From: Cellulomonas shaoxiangyii
Lineage (GTDB): Bacteria > Actinomycetota > Actinomycetes > Actinomycetales > Cellulomonadaceae
Direction: 5' to 3'
DNA length: 64,000 nucleotides
NCBI RefSeq assembly: GCF_004798685.1
Contig: NZ_CP039291.1
Coordinates: forward strand, 2,294,001 to 2,358,000
The first letter of the stretch is position 1. Each line of letters begins with the position of its first letter. The notes beneath the pieces are model-generated. The model did no database searches, was not told the DNA's origin, and saw nothing but the letters and a program-made list of their open reading frames with translations. Shown here in pieces: positions 6,976 to 16,431 of the stretch. The translations under genes were made by a program, and so were the position numbers.

Positions 6976-9183
6976 CTAACCGGACGCGGACAGACGTCGC
7001 AGCGCGGCGAGCACGACGTCCCGGTCGGTCGTGCGCCAGAACGGCGGCATCGAGCGCCGCAGGAACTCGCCGTAGCGCGCCGTCTCGAGGCGAGGGTCGA
7101 GGACGGCGACCACACCGCGGTCGTCGCCCGAGCGCACGAGCCGACCGGCGCCCTGCGCGAGCAGCAGCGCCGCGTGCGTCGCGGACACCGCCATGAACCC
7201 GTTGCCGCCGGCCGCGGCGACCGCGTCCGACCGGGCCGAGCGCACGGGGTCGTCCGGGCGCGGGAACGGGATGCGGTCGATGAGGACGAGCCGGCACGCG
7301 GGGCCCGGCACGTCGACGCCCTGCCACAGCGACAGCGTGCCGAACAGGCACGTCGGCTCGTCCGCGGCGAACCGCGCCACGAGGGTCGGCAGCTGGTCGT
7401 CGCCCTGCAGCAGCACGGGAACGTCGAGGCGCGCGCGCATCGCCTCGGCCGCGACCTGGGCGGCGCGGCGGGAGGTGAACAGGCCCAGCGTGCGCCCCCC
7501 GGCTGCCTCGACGAGGGTCGCGATCTCGTCGAGCTGGGCGTCCGTGGCCGGCTCGCGACCGGGCGTGGGCAGCCGACGCGCGACGTAGCAGATGCCCTGT
7601 CGCGGGTAGTCGAACGGGCTGCCCACGTCGAGCCCGCGCCAGCGCCCCGCGTCCGCGCGTCCGGGGTCCGCGCGCGTGCTCCCGGCGCCGGGCGTGGCCG
7701 TGCCCGCACCCGCCTCCGTCACGGTGCCTGCGGAGCGCACCTGCGCCGGGCCGGTCGGCGCGGCGTCGGTGCGTCCCGCGAGCCCGAGGGCGCGGGCGAC
7801 GGGGTCGAACGAGCCGCCGAGCGCGAGCGTCGCGGACGTGAGCACCCCCGTCCGCCCGGCCAGCAGCTGGGTGCGCACGAGGCCGTCGACGGCCAGCGGG
7901 GCGGCGTGCAGCCGGGTGGTCACCTGACCGCGCCGGTCCTCGCCGCGCGCGCACCACAGCACGGTGTGACGCAGGTCGTCGGGGTCGGCGGCCATGCGCT
8001 CGGCCGTCTCGAACAGCGCCAGCATGGCGGCGTTCGCCATCTTGATGCCGCCCTCCGCGCCGTCGCGGCCCTTGGTGGACGCGTCCGGCTTGAGCACGGT
8101 GAGCAGCGTGCGTGCCGCGTCCCGGACCGCCGCGACGGCGAGCCGGGCCTCCTCGGGCAGCCCGTCGGGGAAGCGCCCCTCGGGCAGGGGCACCACCACG
8201 CTCGCGAGGTGCTGCGCGGCGGTGTCGAGGTCGGTCGTCGGGACGCCGCCGTGCCGCCGGGCGAGCCGGGCGGCGTGGTCGATCGTGGCGACCGAGAGCT
8301 CCGCCGTGGCCTGCGCCGTGACCCGGTCGGTGAGCTCGTGCGCCTCGTCGACGACGAGGACGTCGTGCTCCGGCAGGACGTTGGGCGAGCCGGTGGCGGC
8401 GATGCCCAGCATCGCGTGGTTGGTGACCACGACGTCCGCCTCGCGCGCCCGTGCCCGCGCGGCGTCGGGGAAGCACTCCTGGAGCATCGGGCAGCTCGAT
8501 CCCAGGCACTCCATGGCCGTCACCGACACCTGCCGCCACGCGCGGTCCGCCACGCCGGGCACGAGGTCGTCGCGGTCGCCGGTCGTGGTCTCCTGCGCCC
8601 ACTCCCGCACCCGCACAACCTGCTCGCCGAGCGTCTCGCGGTCGCCCTCCTCGGCCGCGGGCGCCGGGTGGTCGGCCGCGCCGGGCCGCTCGGGCACGTC
8701 GAACAGCGCGCCCTGGTCGTCGTCGGGGTAGCCGCCCGCGACCTTGTGCACGCAGAGGTAGTTGTGCCACCCCTTGAGCAGCGCGATGTCCGCGGGCCGC
8801 GGCAGGCGGCCCGCGAGCGCCTGGGTCACGAGCGGGAGGTCGCGCGTCATGACCTGGCGCTGGAGCGCGAGCGTCGCGGTCGAGACGACGACGCGCTCGT
8901 CCTCCGTCACGGCGTGACGGACCGCCGGCACGAGGTAGCCGAGCGACTTGCCCGTGCCGGTGCCGGCCTGGACGAGCAGGTGCTCCCCGCCCGCGAGCGC
9001 GTCCGCGACCGCGAGCGCCATGGTGTGCTGGCCCTCGCGCCGGCCACCGCCGAGCGCGCCGACGGCCAGGTCCAGCAGCTCCTCGACGGACGCGTGGGCA
9101 GCGGCGGCGCGGGCCGCCCGCGTACCGTCCCGGGGTGCGTCAGCCGCCGCGGGCGTGGGGTCGGACGTCCGGGCCTGGTGCAC
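6976..9183 (-). CDS. dinG: DinG-like ATP-dependent DNA helicase (XPD family)
   Basis: 735 residues, superfamily 2. The Walker A motif GTGTGKS has its Lys at residue 79, and the DEAH box is at residues 279-282. Four cysteines between them (YLC, MEC, SSC, QEC) are placed as in the XPD/DinG iron-sulfur cluster. The C-terminal helicase half includes the QGVDVPG and QGAGRLVR motifs. Family members unwind 5'-3' and resolve R-loops and other structures during replication stress. No LexA box is visible in the short gap upstream, so the SOS link seen in E. coli is not supported here. It starts at a GTG. Confidence 0.9.
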   Translation of the reverse strand: MHQARTSDPTPAAADAPRDGTRAARAAAAHASVEELLDLAVGALGGGRREGQHTMALAVADALAGGEHLLVQAGTGTGKSLGYLVPAVRHAVTEDERVVVSTATLALQRQVMTRDLPLVTQALAGRLPRPADIALLKGWHNYLCVHKVAGGYPDDDQGALFDVPERPGAADHPAPAAEEGDRETLGEQVVRVREWAQETTTGDRDDLVPGVADRAWRQVSVTAMECLGSSCPMLQECFPDAARARAREADVVVTNHAMLGIAATGSPNVLPEHDVLVVDEAHELTDRVTAQATAELSVATIDHAARLARRHGGVPTTDLDTAAQHLASVVVPLPEGRFPDGLPEEARLAVAAVRDAARTLLTVLKPDASTKGRDGAEGGIKMANAAMLALFETAERMAADPDDLRHTVLWCARGEDRRGQVTTRLHAAPLAVDGLVRTQLLAGRTGVLTSATLALGGSFDPVARALGLAGRTDAAPTGPAQVRSAGTVTEAGAGTATPGAGSTRADPGRADAGRWRGLDVGSPFDYPRQGICYVARRLPTPGREPATDAQLDEIATLVEAAGGRTLGLFTSRRAAQVAAEAMRARLDVPVLLQGDDQLPTLVARFAADEPTCLFGTLSLWQGVDVPGPACRLVLIDRIPFPRPDDPVRSARSDAVAAAGGNGFMAVSATHAALLLAQGAGRLVRSGDDRGVVAVLDPRLETARYGEFLRRSMPPFWRTTDRDVVLAALRRLSASG

Positions 9184-9222
9184 CGCGTCAGCGTAGTCGC
9201 GGCCGCCGACCCTCCCCGCCCG

Positions 9223-11313
9223 TCATCCCCCGGCGGCCACGCCGGCACCCGCGGGCAGGTGCCGCGACCACCAGCCGAGCAGGTGCTCGAACCGGCTCAC
9301 GCGGTGGCGCGGGCGTCCCGAGCGGGTGAGCTCGTGCCCCTCCCCGGGGAACAGCAGCAGCTCCGCCTCGACGCCGCGGCGGCGCAGCTCGACGAACCAG
9401 CGCTGCCCCTGCTCGACCGGGCAGCGCCAGTCCTGCTCGGAGTGCACGACGAGCGTCGGCGTGCGGACGCGCCCGACGTGCGCCATCGGCGACTGCGCGG
9501 CGACGGCGGCGAGCCCCTCGGGGGTCCCGTGGTCGCCGACGTACTCGAGCCCGAACCACCAGCCGATGTCGGCCGAGCCCGTGAAGCTCACCGGGTCGAG
9601 GAACCCCCGCTCCACCACGGCGGCCGCGAACCGGTCGGTGCGGGTGGTCAGCCAGGCCGTGAGGTACCCGCCGTAGGAGCCGCCGAGCGCGCCCGTGCGA
9701 GCCCCGTCGAGCACGTCGGGGTGCTGCGCGAGCGCCCCGTCGAGCAGCGCGAGGACGTCGTCGGTGTCCACCGTGCCGAACGCCTGCCGGATCGCGCGCC
9801 CGTGGGCCCGCCCGAACCCCGCGGACCCGCGCGGGTTGCCCAGGACGACGGCGTACCCGGCGCCGGCGAGCACCTGCGCCTCGTCGAACAGCGCGTGCGT
9901 GTACTGCGCGAACGGGCCGCCGTGGATCATCAGCAGGGTCGGGTGCGGCCCCGCGCCCCACCGCTCGGGATCGGGCGTGACGAGCCAGCCGTGCACCTCG
10001 TAGCCGTCGGGCGACGTCGCCGTCAGGTCGAGCGGCCGGCGCACGCGTCCCGTCGCGCGCAGCGGCGCGGACCAGTCGGCGAGGGTCGCGACGGCGCCCG
10101 TGCCCGGGTCGACCCGCAGCACCGCGCCGGACGTCACGGGGCCGGCGGCCGTGACCACGGCGGGTCCGCCCGCGACCGGTGCGTCCGCGCCGAGCACCAC
10201 GTGGGGCGCGTCGAGCAGCGTGCGCAGCGTGCCGTCGTCGCCCACGTGGGCGAGCGTGACCGCACCCCGCTCCTCGACCGCGACGAGGGCACCGTCCTCG
10301 AGCGGCACGAGCACCGCGTCGGACAGGTCGGTCGTCTCCGGGTCCGTGAGCCGCCGGGCGACGCCCGCGGCCCGCGTCGCCGCACCGGTGCCCGTCAGCG
10401 GCAGCCGGTACAGGCCGGTCAGCGCCGCCACGGTGTCCTGGCCGTCGGGCCCGAGGTCGCGGGCGTGCAGCCACAGCGCGGCGCCGTCGGCGGTGGGGCG
10501 GACCCCGGCGACCTGCAGCGTGCTCCCGGCGTCGGCGTCCGTGAGCGCCGGCAGCGCCGCGGCGTCGGTGCCGCGCTCACGTGCCGGCACGACGACGGCG
10601 TCCCGGCGCACGTCCCGCTCGCGCCCCGCGTGCCGCGTGCACGTCGCGACGAGCGCGTCGCCGTCGGGGAGCCAGCGCGGGTCCGTGACGTCCCACGCGC
10701 CGGAGGTGAGCGCCACGGGCTCCGGGAGCGCGTCCGTGGCGCCCGGGTCGGCCGGCACGGTGAGCACGTGCACGTGCTGCGGCCGGTCGTGCACGAAGCC
10801 CACCCCGTCCATCCGGTAGCGGAACGTCGTGACGTGCCGCGGCGCCTCGGCGGACGGGTCGCCACCGGGCGCGTACCGCCCGTCCTCGGGGACGCGCGCC
10901 ACGTACGCGAGCCGCTCGCCGTCGGGCGAGAAGCACGGTGCGGAGACGCCGAGGGGCGCGTCCGTCAGGGGCACCGGCTCGCCCCCGGTCGCCGCGACGA
11001 GGTGGGCCTGCGCCGGCCCCCCGGTCAGCGGCGCGCGGCAGAAGGCGACCCAGCGGCCGTCCGGCGACACGACGGGGGCCGTGTCACGGTGCCCGTGGGT
11101 CAGCCGGCGGGCGCGGCCCGTGCCGGACCCGTCCGGGCCGTCGGCGGCCGACTCGTCGGCCGCGCTCGCGTCCACCGGGACGAGCCACAGCTCGCCGCGG
11201 TAGGCGTCGAGGGACGTGTCGGGCCCGACGACTGCGACGACGGCGGCGCTGCCGTCGGGCAGCAGGGCGGGCGCGCCGGGGGTGCGCAGGAGGTCCAGGT
11301 CGGCGGGGATCAC
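9223..11313 (-). CDS. S9 family peptidase (prolyl oligopeptidase / acylaminoacyl-peptidase type)
   Basis: 696 residues. The N-terminal half (about 1-420) is a beta-propeller with repeated VSPDGRWVAF-type blades. The C-terminal half is an alpha/beta hydrolase with nucleophile Ser546 in GGSYGG, a probable acid Asp in SEQDWRCP, and His660 in GEGHELT. No signal peptide is visible, so it is probably cytoplasmic and cleaves short peptides. The exact specificity (dipeptidyl, acylaminoacyl or oligopeptidase) cannot be told from sequence. The GTG at 11313 begins a typical MIPADLDLL start. Confidence 0.88.
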   Translation of the reverse strand: MIPADLDLLRTPGAPALLPDGSAAVVAVVGPDTSLDAYRGELWLVPVDASAADESAADGPDGSGTGRARRLTHGHRDTAPVVSPDGRWVAFCRAPLTGGPAQAHLVAATGGEPVPLTDAPLGVSAPCFSPDGERLAYVARVPEDGRYAPGGDPSAEAPRHVTTFRYRMDGVGFVHDRPQHVHVLTVPADPGATDALPEPVALTSGAWDVTDPRWLPDGDALVATCTRHAGRERDVRRDAVVVPARERGTDAAALPALTDADAGSTLQVAGVRPTADGAALWLHARDLGPDGQDTVAALTGLYRLPLTGTGAATRAAGVARRLTDPETTDLSDAVLVPLEDGALVAVEERGAVTLAHVGDDGTLRTLLDAPHVVLGADAPVAGGPAVVTAAGPVTSGAVLRVDPGTGAVATLADWSAPLRATGRVRRPLDLTATSPDGYEVHGWLVTPDPERWGAGPHPTLLMIHGGPFAQYTHALFDEAQVLAGAGYAVVLGNPRGSAGFGRAHGRAIRQAFGTVDTDDVLALLDGALAQHPDVLDGARTGALGGSYGGYLTAWLTTRTDRFAAAVVERGFLDPVSFTGSADIGWWFGLEYVGDHGTPEGLAAVAAQSPMAHVGRVRTPTLVVHSEQDWRCPVEQGQRWFVELRRRGVEAELLLFPGEGHELTRSGRPRHRVSRFEHLLGWWSRHLPAGAGVAAGG

Positions 11314-11411
11314 CCACGCACCCTAGGCACGCTCCCCCCGACGCGCGGAACCCGGCACGCCGGGCCCGTGGGGGCCCCGCGCACCGGGTCCGGTGCCGTG
11401 CACGGGAGCGC

Positions 11412-12932
11412 TCAGGCGCCGCGGACCGCCACGCGCTCGAGCTCGGCCGCCAGGTCCGCGTCGACGCGCGCCCGCAGGACCGTGCCGTCGCCCGTGTGCT
11501 CCTCGTGGTCGATGTCGCCGTGCTCGTGCACGCGGCTGACCAGGTCGCCGCGGTCGTACGGGACCACGACGTCGACGCTCACGCCGGGCCGCGGGAGCTG
11601 GTCGGCGACGAGCGCCTGCAGCTCCGCGATCCCCTCGCCGGTGTGCGCCGAGACCACGACCGAGTGCACCTCGCGCGACCGCAGCCGCGCGACCACGTCC
11701 GGCGCCGCGAGGTCCGCCTTGTTGAGCACGACGATCTCGGGCACGTCCATCGCGCCGGGGATGTCGGCGAACACGTGCCGCACCGCGGCGATCTGCCCCT
11801 CGGGGTCCGGGTGCGACGCGTCCACGACGTGCAGGATCAGGTCGGCGTCCGCGACCTCCTCGAGCGTCGACCGGAACGCCTCGACGAGCTGGTGCGGCAG
11901 CTGCCGCACGAAGCCCACGGTGTCCGCGAGCGTGTACACGCGGCCGTCGGACGTCTCCGCCCGCCGGACCGTCGGGTCCAGCGTCGCGAACAGCGCGTTC
12001 TCGACGAGCACGCCCGCGTTCGTCAGCCGGTTGAGCAGCGAGGACTTGCCCGCGTTGGTGTAGCCCGCGATCGCCACGGACGGGATCGCGTTGCGCTTGC
12101 GCGAGGCGCGCTTCGTCTCGCGCGCCGGCGCCATGGCGGCGATCTCGCGACGCAGCTTCGACATCCGGTTGCGGATGCGCCGGCGGTCCAGCTCGATCTT
12201 CGTCTCACCCGGTCCGCGCGAGCCCATCCCCGCACCCGCGCCGCCGACCTGGCCGCCGGCCTGCCGGCTCATCGACTCGCCCCAGCCGCGCAGGCGCGGC
12301 AGGAGGTACTCGAGCTGGGCCAGCTCGACCTGCGCCTTCCCCTCCTTCGACTTCGCGTGCTGCGCGAAGATGTCGAGGATCAGGGCGGTGCGGTCGACGA
12401 CCTTCACGCGGACGACGTCCTCCAGGGCACGGCGCTGCGACGGTGCGAGCTCGCCGTCGACCACGACGGTGTCCGCACCGACGGCCGCGACCACGGTCGC
12501 GAGCTCGGCCGCCTTGCCCGATCCGAGGAACGTGCTCGGGTCGGGGCTGCGACGCCGCTGCAGCAGGCCGTCGAGCACCTGGGAGCCGGCCGTCTCGGCC
12601 AGCGCCGCGAGCTCCCGCAGGGAGATCTCGGCCTCCTCGGCCGATCCGGAGCCCCACAGGCCCACGAGCACGACGCGCTCGAGGCGCAGCTGCCGGTACT
12701 CGACCTCGGTGACGTCCTCGAGCTCGGTGGACAGCCCGGAGACGCGGCGCAGCGAGGTGCGCTCCTCGAGGTCGAGCTGGTCGCCGTCGAACGTCGTGTG
12801 CGTCGTCCCGCCCGCCTGCACGGCGGTCCCGGCACGGGCCAGCACACGAGCGACGACGTCGTCGGCCACCTCCTGAGCGGTGCGCGCCGGCGCCTGCGGC
12901 GCCTCGGGGGTGGTGTGCTGTCGGTCGTCCAC
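11412..12932 (-). CDS. hflX: Ribosome-associated GTPase HflX
   Basis: 506 residues. HflX binds the large ribosomal subunit and splits stalled or stressed ribosomes. The N-terminal HflX domain (about 60-280) contains the GPGETKIELDRRRI signature. The G domain follows with G1 GYTNAGKSS (Lys296), G3 DTVGF and G4 NKAD. A GTG start fits the variable N-terminus. In Mycobacterium hflX neighbours dapF and miaA; here it lies in the same region but is separated from them by a + strand pair. Confidence 0.95.
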   Translation of the reverse strand: MDDRQHTTPEAPQAPARTAQEVADDVVARVLARAGTAVQAGGTTHTTFDGDQLDLEERTSLRRVSGLSTELEDVTEVEYRQLRLERVVLVGLWGSGSAEEAEISLRELAALAETAGSQVLDGLLQRRRSPDPSTFLGSGKAAELATVVAAVGADTVVVDGELAPSQRRALEDVVRVKVVDRTALILDIFAQHAKSKEGKAQVELAQLEYLLPRLRGWGESMSRQAGGQVGGAGAGMGSRGPGETKIELDRRRIRNRMSKLRREIAAMAPARETKRASRKRNAIPSVAIAGYTNAGKSSLLNRLTNAGVLVENALFATLDPTVRRAETSDGRVYTLADTVGFVRQLPHQLVEAFRSTLEEVADADLILHVVDASHPDPEGQIAAVRHVFADIPGAMDVPEIVVLNKADLAAPDVVARLRSREVHSVVVSAHTGEGIAELQALVADQLPRPGVSVDVVVPYDRGDLVSRVHEHGDIDHEEHTGDGTVLRARVDADLAAELERVAVRGA

Positions 12933-13041
12933 GCGTGTCCTCTCGTCCGCAGATCAGGGGTGTCCAGCCTCGCACCGCTGCCCCGACCGGGCGAGATTTT
13001 TCGCTTCAGGCGCAGCGCGGGCCCGCGGCTAGGGTCGGCGG

Positions 13042-13671
13042 ATGCACACCCCGGACGCGTCGGACCACTACTTCACGGCACGCCCCGCCTCGGCGGACGA
13101 GCGGCGCAGCGTCGCCGTGCAGATCGCCGGCCGGGACGTCACCGTCGAGACGGCCGGCGGCGTCTTCTCCCCCGACCACGTCGACCTCGGCACGCAGGTG
13201 CTGCTCCGCACGGTCCCGGGGCCGCCCGCGACCGGTGACCTGCTCGACCTCGGCTGCGGCTGGGGGCCCGTGGGGCTCACCCTGGCCCTCTCCGCGCCGG
13301 ACGCGCGGGTGTGGGCCGTGGACGTCAACGAGCGCGCCCTCGACCTCGTGCGGCGCAACGCCGCGCGGCTCGGGGCGTCGAACCTCGTCGCGGCGCGGCC
13401 CGAGGAGGTCCCCGCGGACGTGCGCTTCGCCACGGTGTGGTCCAACCCGCCCGTGCGCATCGGGAAGCCGGCGCTGCACGCGCTGCTCGCCGACTGGCTG
13501 CCGCGGCTCGCGCCCGACGGCGACGCGTGGCTGGTGGTGGGCAAGAACCTCGGCGCCGACCCGCTGCAGCGCTGGCTGGCGTCGGACGCTCCCGACGGTG
13601 CGGGCCTGGGCCTGTCGGTCGAGCGCGTCGCGAGCGCGAAGGGATTCCGCGTGCTGCGGGTACGGCGATGA
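13042..13671 (+). CDS. RsmC-like class I SAM methyltransferase
   Basis: 209 residues. The SAM-binding motif DLGCGWGPVG is near residue 70, and the catalytic NPP motif (SNPPVR) begins near residue 135, as in N-methyltransferases acting on guanine. It lacks the N-terminal pseudo-domain of E. coli RsmC and matches the short form. The likely product is m2G1207-type methylation of 16S rRNA, but the target is inferred. Its stop overlaps the next start (ATGA), so it is translationally coupled to the MFS gene. Confidence 0.85.
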   Translation: MHTPDASDHYFTARPASADERRSVAVQIAGRDVTVETAGGVFSPDHVDLGTQVLLRTVPGPPATGDLLDLGCGWGPVGLTLALSAPDARVWAVDVNERALDLVRRNAARLGASNLVAARPEEVPADVRFATVWSNPPVRIGKPALHALLADWLPRLAPDGDAWLVVGKNLGADPLQRWLASDAPDGAGLGLSVERVASAKGFRVLRVRR

Positions 13672-15146
13672 GCGAACCTCCGGCGCACGCCGAGGACCTG
13701 TGGCGCGCACGCCGGACGACGACCGTCTCGCTCGTCTCGCTGGTCGTGCTGGTCGCGTTCGAGTCGTTCGCCGTGACGACCGTGATGCCGGGCGTCGCCG
13801 ACGCGCTCGACGGGCACGCCCTCTACGCGTTCGCGTTCGCGGGGCCGCTGGCGACGGGCGTCGTCGGCATGGTGGTCGCCGGTGCGTGGTCGGACCGGGC
13901 CGGCCCCTTCCGCCCCTTCGTCGCCGGGGCCGCGCTGTTCGTCGCCGGGCTCGTCGTGGCCGGCGCGGCCGCGTCGATGCCCGTGCTCGTCGCGGGGCGG
14001 CTCGCGCAGGGTCTGGGCGGTGGGGCGGTGAACGTGACGGTCATCGTCACGCTCGCCCGCGCGTACCCGGCGGTGCTCCACCCTCGTGCGTTCGCGTGGA
14101 TCTCCGCGGCGTGGGTCCTGCCCTCGCTCGTGGGGCCGACGGTCGCCGGGCTGATCGCGCAGGCCGCCGGCTGGCGCTGGGTGTTCCTGGCCGTCGCGCT
14201 CCTGGTCGTGCCGACGGGACTGCCGGTGGTACGCACGCTGCGGCCGCTCGGGCCGCCGGAGCGGGCGGCCGGTGCCCCGTCGGCCGGCCGCCGGCGCATT
14301 GTCTTCGCGGCGCTCGTCGCGGCGGCCGTCCTCGCCCTGAACCTCGCCGTCGAGCTGCCCGCGGCCCCGGCGGCGGCGCTGGCCACGGCGGCGGGCGCCG
14401 CGGCTCTCCTCGCGGTCCGCCCCCTCCTGCCGGCGGGCACCCTGCGCGCGCGGCGGGGCCTGCCGAGCGTGATCACGACGCGCGCGCTCGTGTCCGGCGC
14501 GTTCCTCGGCTCCCAGGCGTACGTGCCGTACCTCCTGGTCAGCCGGGACGGGTGGGGGCCGGCCGCGAGCGGGCTCGCCCTCACCACGGCCTCCCTGGCC
14601 TGGTCCGGGACGTCCGCCGTGCAGGGCCGGCTGGGCGCCCGCCTCGCGAGCCGCGACGCCGTCCGGATCGGGACGGGCCTCGTCGCCGTCGGGGTGCTCG
14701 GCGCCCTGCTGACCGCGTGGGCCGGCCTGCCGCCCGCCGTCCTCGTGGCGGCGTGGACGTCCTGCGGCGCAGGGATGGGGCTGGCGTCCTCGCGGATCAA
14801 CGTGCTGCTGCTGGCCTACTCCGAGCCCGGCACGCAGGGCACGAACAGCTCCGCGCTGTCGATCAGCGACGCGGTGGGCGCGGCGGTCGCGCTCGCCGCG
14901 AGCGGCGTGCTGTTCGCGCTGGTGTCCGGCACGTCCGGGACGCACGGCCCCGGCGCGTCAGCGGATGCCGCCGCGGTCGGGACCGCCGGGTTCGCGGTGG
15001 CGTTCGGGTTCACCGCCGCGCTCGCCGTGGGGGCGGTGCTCCTCGCGCCGCGGGTCGGTACGCCCCCGGGCGAGGGCACAGGCGACGCGGGCGGCGACCG
15101 TCAGCCGGGGGCGGGCAGCGCCGAGGCGACGGCCGCGAGCACCTGA
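13668..15146 (+). CDS. MFS transporter
   Basis: 492 residues with about 12-14 hydrophobic segments. The N-terminal half has the inter-helix basic loop after GAWSDRAGP and the RLAQGLGGG stretch of drug:proton antiporter-like members. The substrate is unknown; an exporter is more likely than an importer on similarity. The last 46 bp overlap the end of the convergent thioredoxin-like gene. Confidence 0.8.
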   Translation: MSEPPAHAEDLWRARRTTTVSLVSLVVLVAFESFAVTTVMPGVADALDGHALYAFAFAGPLATGVVGMVVAGAWSDRAGPFRPFVAGAALFVAGLVVAGAAASMPVLVAGRLAQGLGGGAVNVTVIVTLARAYPAVLHPRAFAWISAAWVLPSLVGPTVAGLIAQAAGWRWVFLAVALLVVPTGLPVVRTLRPLGPPERAAGAPSAGRRRIVFAALVAAAVLALNLAVELPAAPAAALATAAGAAALLAVRPLLPAGTLRARRGLPSVITTRALVSGAFLGSQAYVPYLLVSRDGWGPAASGLALTTASLAWSGTSAVQGRLGARLASRDAVRIGTGLVAVGVLGALLTAWAGLPPAVLVAAWTSCGAGMGLASSRINVLLLAYSEPGTQGTNSSALSISDAVGAAVALAASGVLFALVSGTSGTHGPGASADAAAVGTAGFAVAFGFTAALAVGAVLLAPRVGTPPGEGTGDAGGDRQPGAGSAEATAAST

Positions 15147-15457
15147 GCCGTCGTCGGCACGCCGTCCGCACGCCGCACGACGCGACCGTCCGCGTCGAGC
15201 ACCGCCACCGTCGGCGTGCTGGTCACGGCCAACCGGGCGGCCAGCTCCGGCGCGTCGGCGACGTCCCGCTCGACGTGCACGACGCCGGGCACGGTGCGCG
15301 CGACCTCGGCCAGCACGCGCCGCGTCGCCCGGCACGGCGCGCAGAACGCCGTGGACACCTGCAGGAGCGTCGCGCGCGCGCCGAGCGTCGCACCCACCTC
15401 GGCAGGGGTCAGCACGTCGCCGGGTCCACCGGCACGCACGTCGGGCGCGGCGCTCAC
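15101..15457 (-). CDS. Thioredoxin-like protein
   Basis: 118 residues. A thioredoxin fold with the active-site motif CAPC in STAFCAPCRATRR and a cis-Pro in TSTPTVAVLD. No signal peptide is visible, so it is probably a cytoplasmic disulfide reductase or a peroxide-linked partner. The GTG start overlaps the dapF stop (GTGA), making it the last gene of a tightly coupled operon. Its 3' end overlaps the convergent MFS gene. Confidence 0.83.
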   Translation of the reverse strand: MSAAPDVRAGGPGDVLTPAEVGATLGARATLLQVSTAFCAPCRATRRVLAEVARTVPGVVHVERDVADAPELAARLAVTSTPTVAVLDADGRVVRRADGVPTTAQVLAAVASALPAPG

Positions 15458-16431
15458 GCGAGCAGCGCCGCCAGGTCCACGGACGCCTCGGCGACGAGCA
15501 CCGCCGGGCCGGCGAGCTCCGCGTGCGGCGTGCCGACGCCGGGCGTGAGGGTCACGCGCAGCGTGCCGCCCGGTACCTCGACGAACCACACGTCCGGCGC
15601 CCCGGCGCCGCCGTACGCGCGGACGGCCGCGGCCGCCGCGACGGCGCCCGTGCCGCAGGACTGCGTCTCCCCCACACCGCGCTCGTGCACGCGCATGCGC
15701 ACGCGTCCGGCCGGCGCGCCGTCCGGCAGCGACTCCTCGCCGAGCGGGACGACCAGCTCGACGTTCGTGCCCTCGGCCGGCACCGGGGTGACCACGGGGG
15801 CCCGGGTGAGGTCCGCGCGCACGAGGTCGGCCCCCGTCGCGAGGACGACCACCGTGTGCGGGTTGCCCACGTCGACGCCGAGCCCCGGCCTCGTCACGTC
15901 CAGCCCGCCGACCTCGACCTCGGCGTCACCGCCGCCCGCGAGCGCGGTCGCACCGCCGGGCAGCGTCACGGGGCCCATGTCGACGGCGAACCACGCGTCG
16001 TCGCCGACCCCGACCGGCACGTCGACCGCGCGCACGGCACGCACGCCGGCGCGCGTGCCGACCGCGAGGTCGCCCGTCTCCGGCCGCCAGAGCCCGAGCC
16101 GCTCGAGGTAGCGCGCGAACACGCGCACCCCGTTGCCGCACATCTGCGCGACCGAGCCGTCGGCGTTGCGGTAGTCCATGAACCAGGCCGTGGTCCGCGT
16201 GTCGGCCGGGGCGTCGGGCACGTGCGCGGTCGCGACGAGGCGGATCAGGCCGTCAGCGCCGAGACCGCCCCGGCGGTCGCAGAGGCGACGCACGAGCTCG
16301 GCGGTCACGTCGAGCGCACCGTCGCGGTCGTCGACGAGCACGAAGTCGTTGCGCGTGCCGTGGCCCTTGGTGACGTCGACGCGGCCGAGGCCGGCGGACG
16401 CGGGCGCCTGGACGGGGACGGGCACGGTCAT
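15454..16431 (-). CDS. dapF: Diaminopimelate epimerase
   Basis: 325 residues, somewhat longer than the roughly 275 of E. coli. It interconverts LL- and meso-diaminopimelate for lysine and peptidoglycan. Both catalytic cysteines are visible: Cys98 in CGNGVR and Cys259 in CGTGA. The ATG overlaps the miaA stop (ATGA). Position after miaA is conserved in Actinobacteria. dapA and dapB are elsewhere in this window. Confidence 0.95.
   Translation of the reverse strand: MTVPVPVQAPASAGLGRVDVTKGHGTRNDFVLVDDRDGALDVTAELVRRLCDRRGGLGADGLIRLVATAHVPDAPADTRTTAWFMDYRNADGSVAQMCGNGVRVFARYLERLGLWRPETGDLAVGTRAGVRAVRAVDVPVGVGDDAWFAVDMGPVTLPGGATALAGGGDAEVEVGGLDVTRPGLGVDVGNPHTVVVLATGADLVRADLTRAPVVTPVPAEGTNVELVVPLGEESLPDGAPAGRVRMRVHERGVGETQSCGTGAVAAAAAVRAYGGAGAPDVWFVEVPGGTLRVTLTPGVGTPHAELAGPAVLVAEASVDLAALLA

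Noticed and set aside
9184..9222. LexA box for the DinG-like helicase
   Set aside because: No TCGAAC-N4-GTTCGA-like sequence occurs in the short region upstream of the start.
11404..11417. CebR-like sequence cgggagcgctcagg near the end of hflX
   Set aside because: Only part of the palindrome is kept and it lies at the 3' end of a housekeeping gene, not in a promoter.
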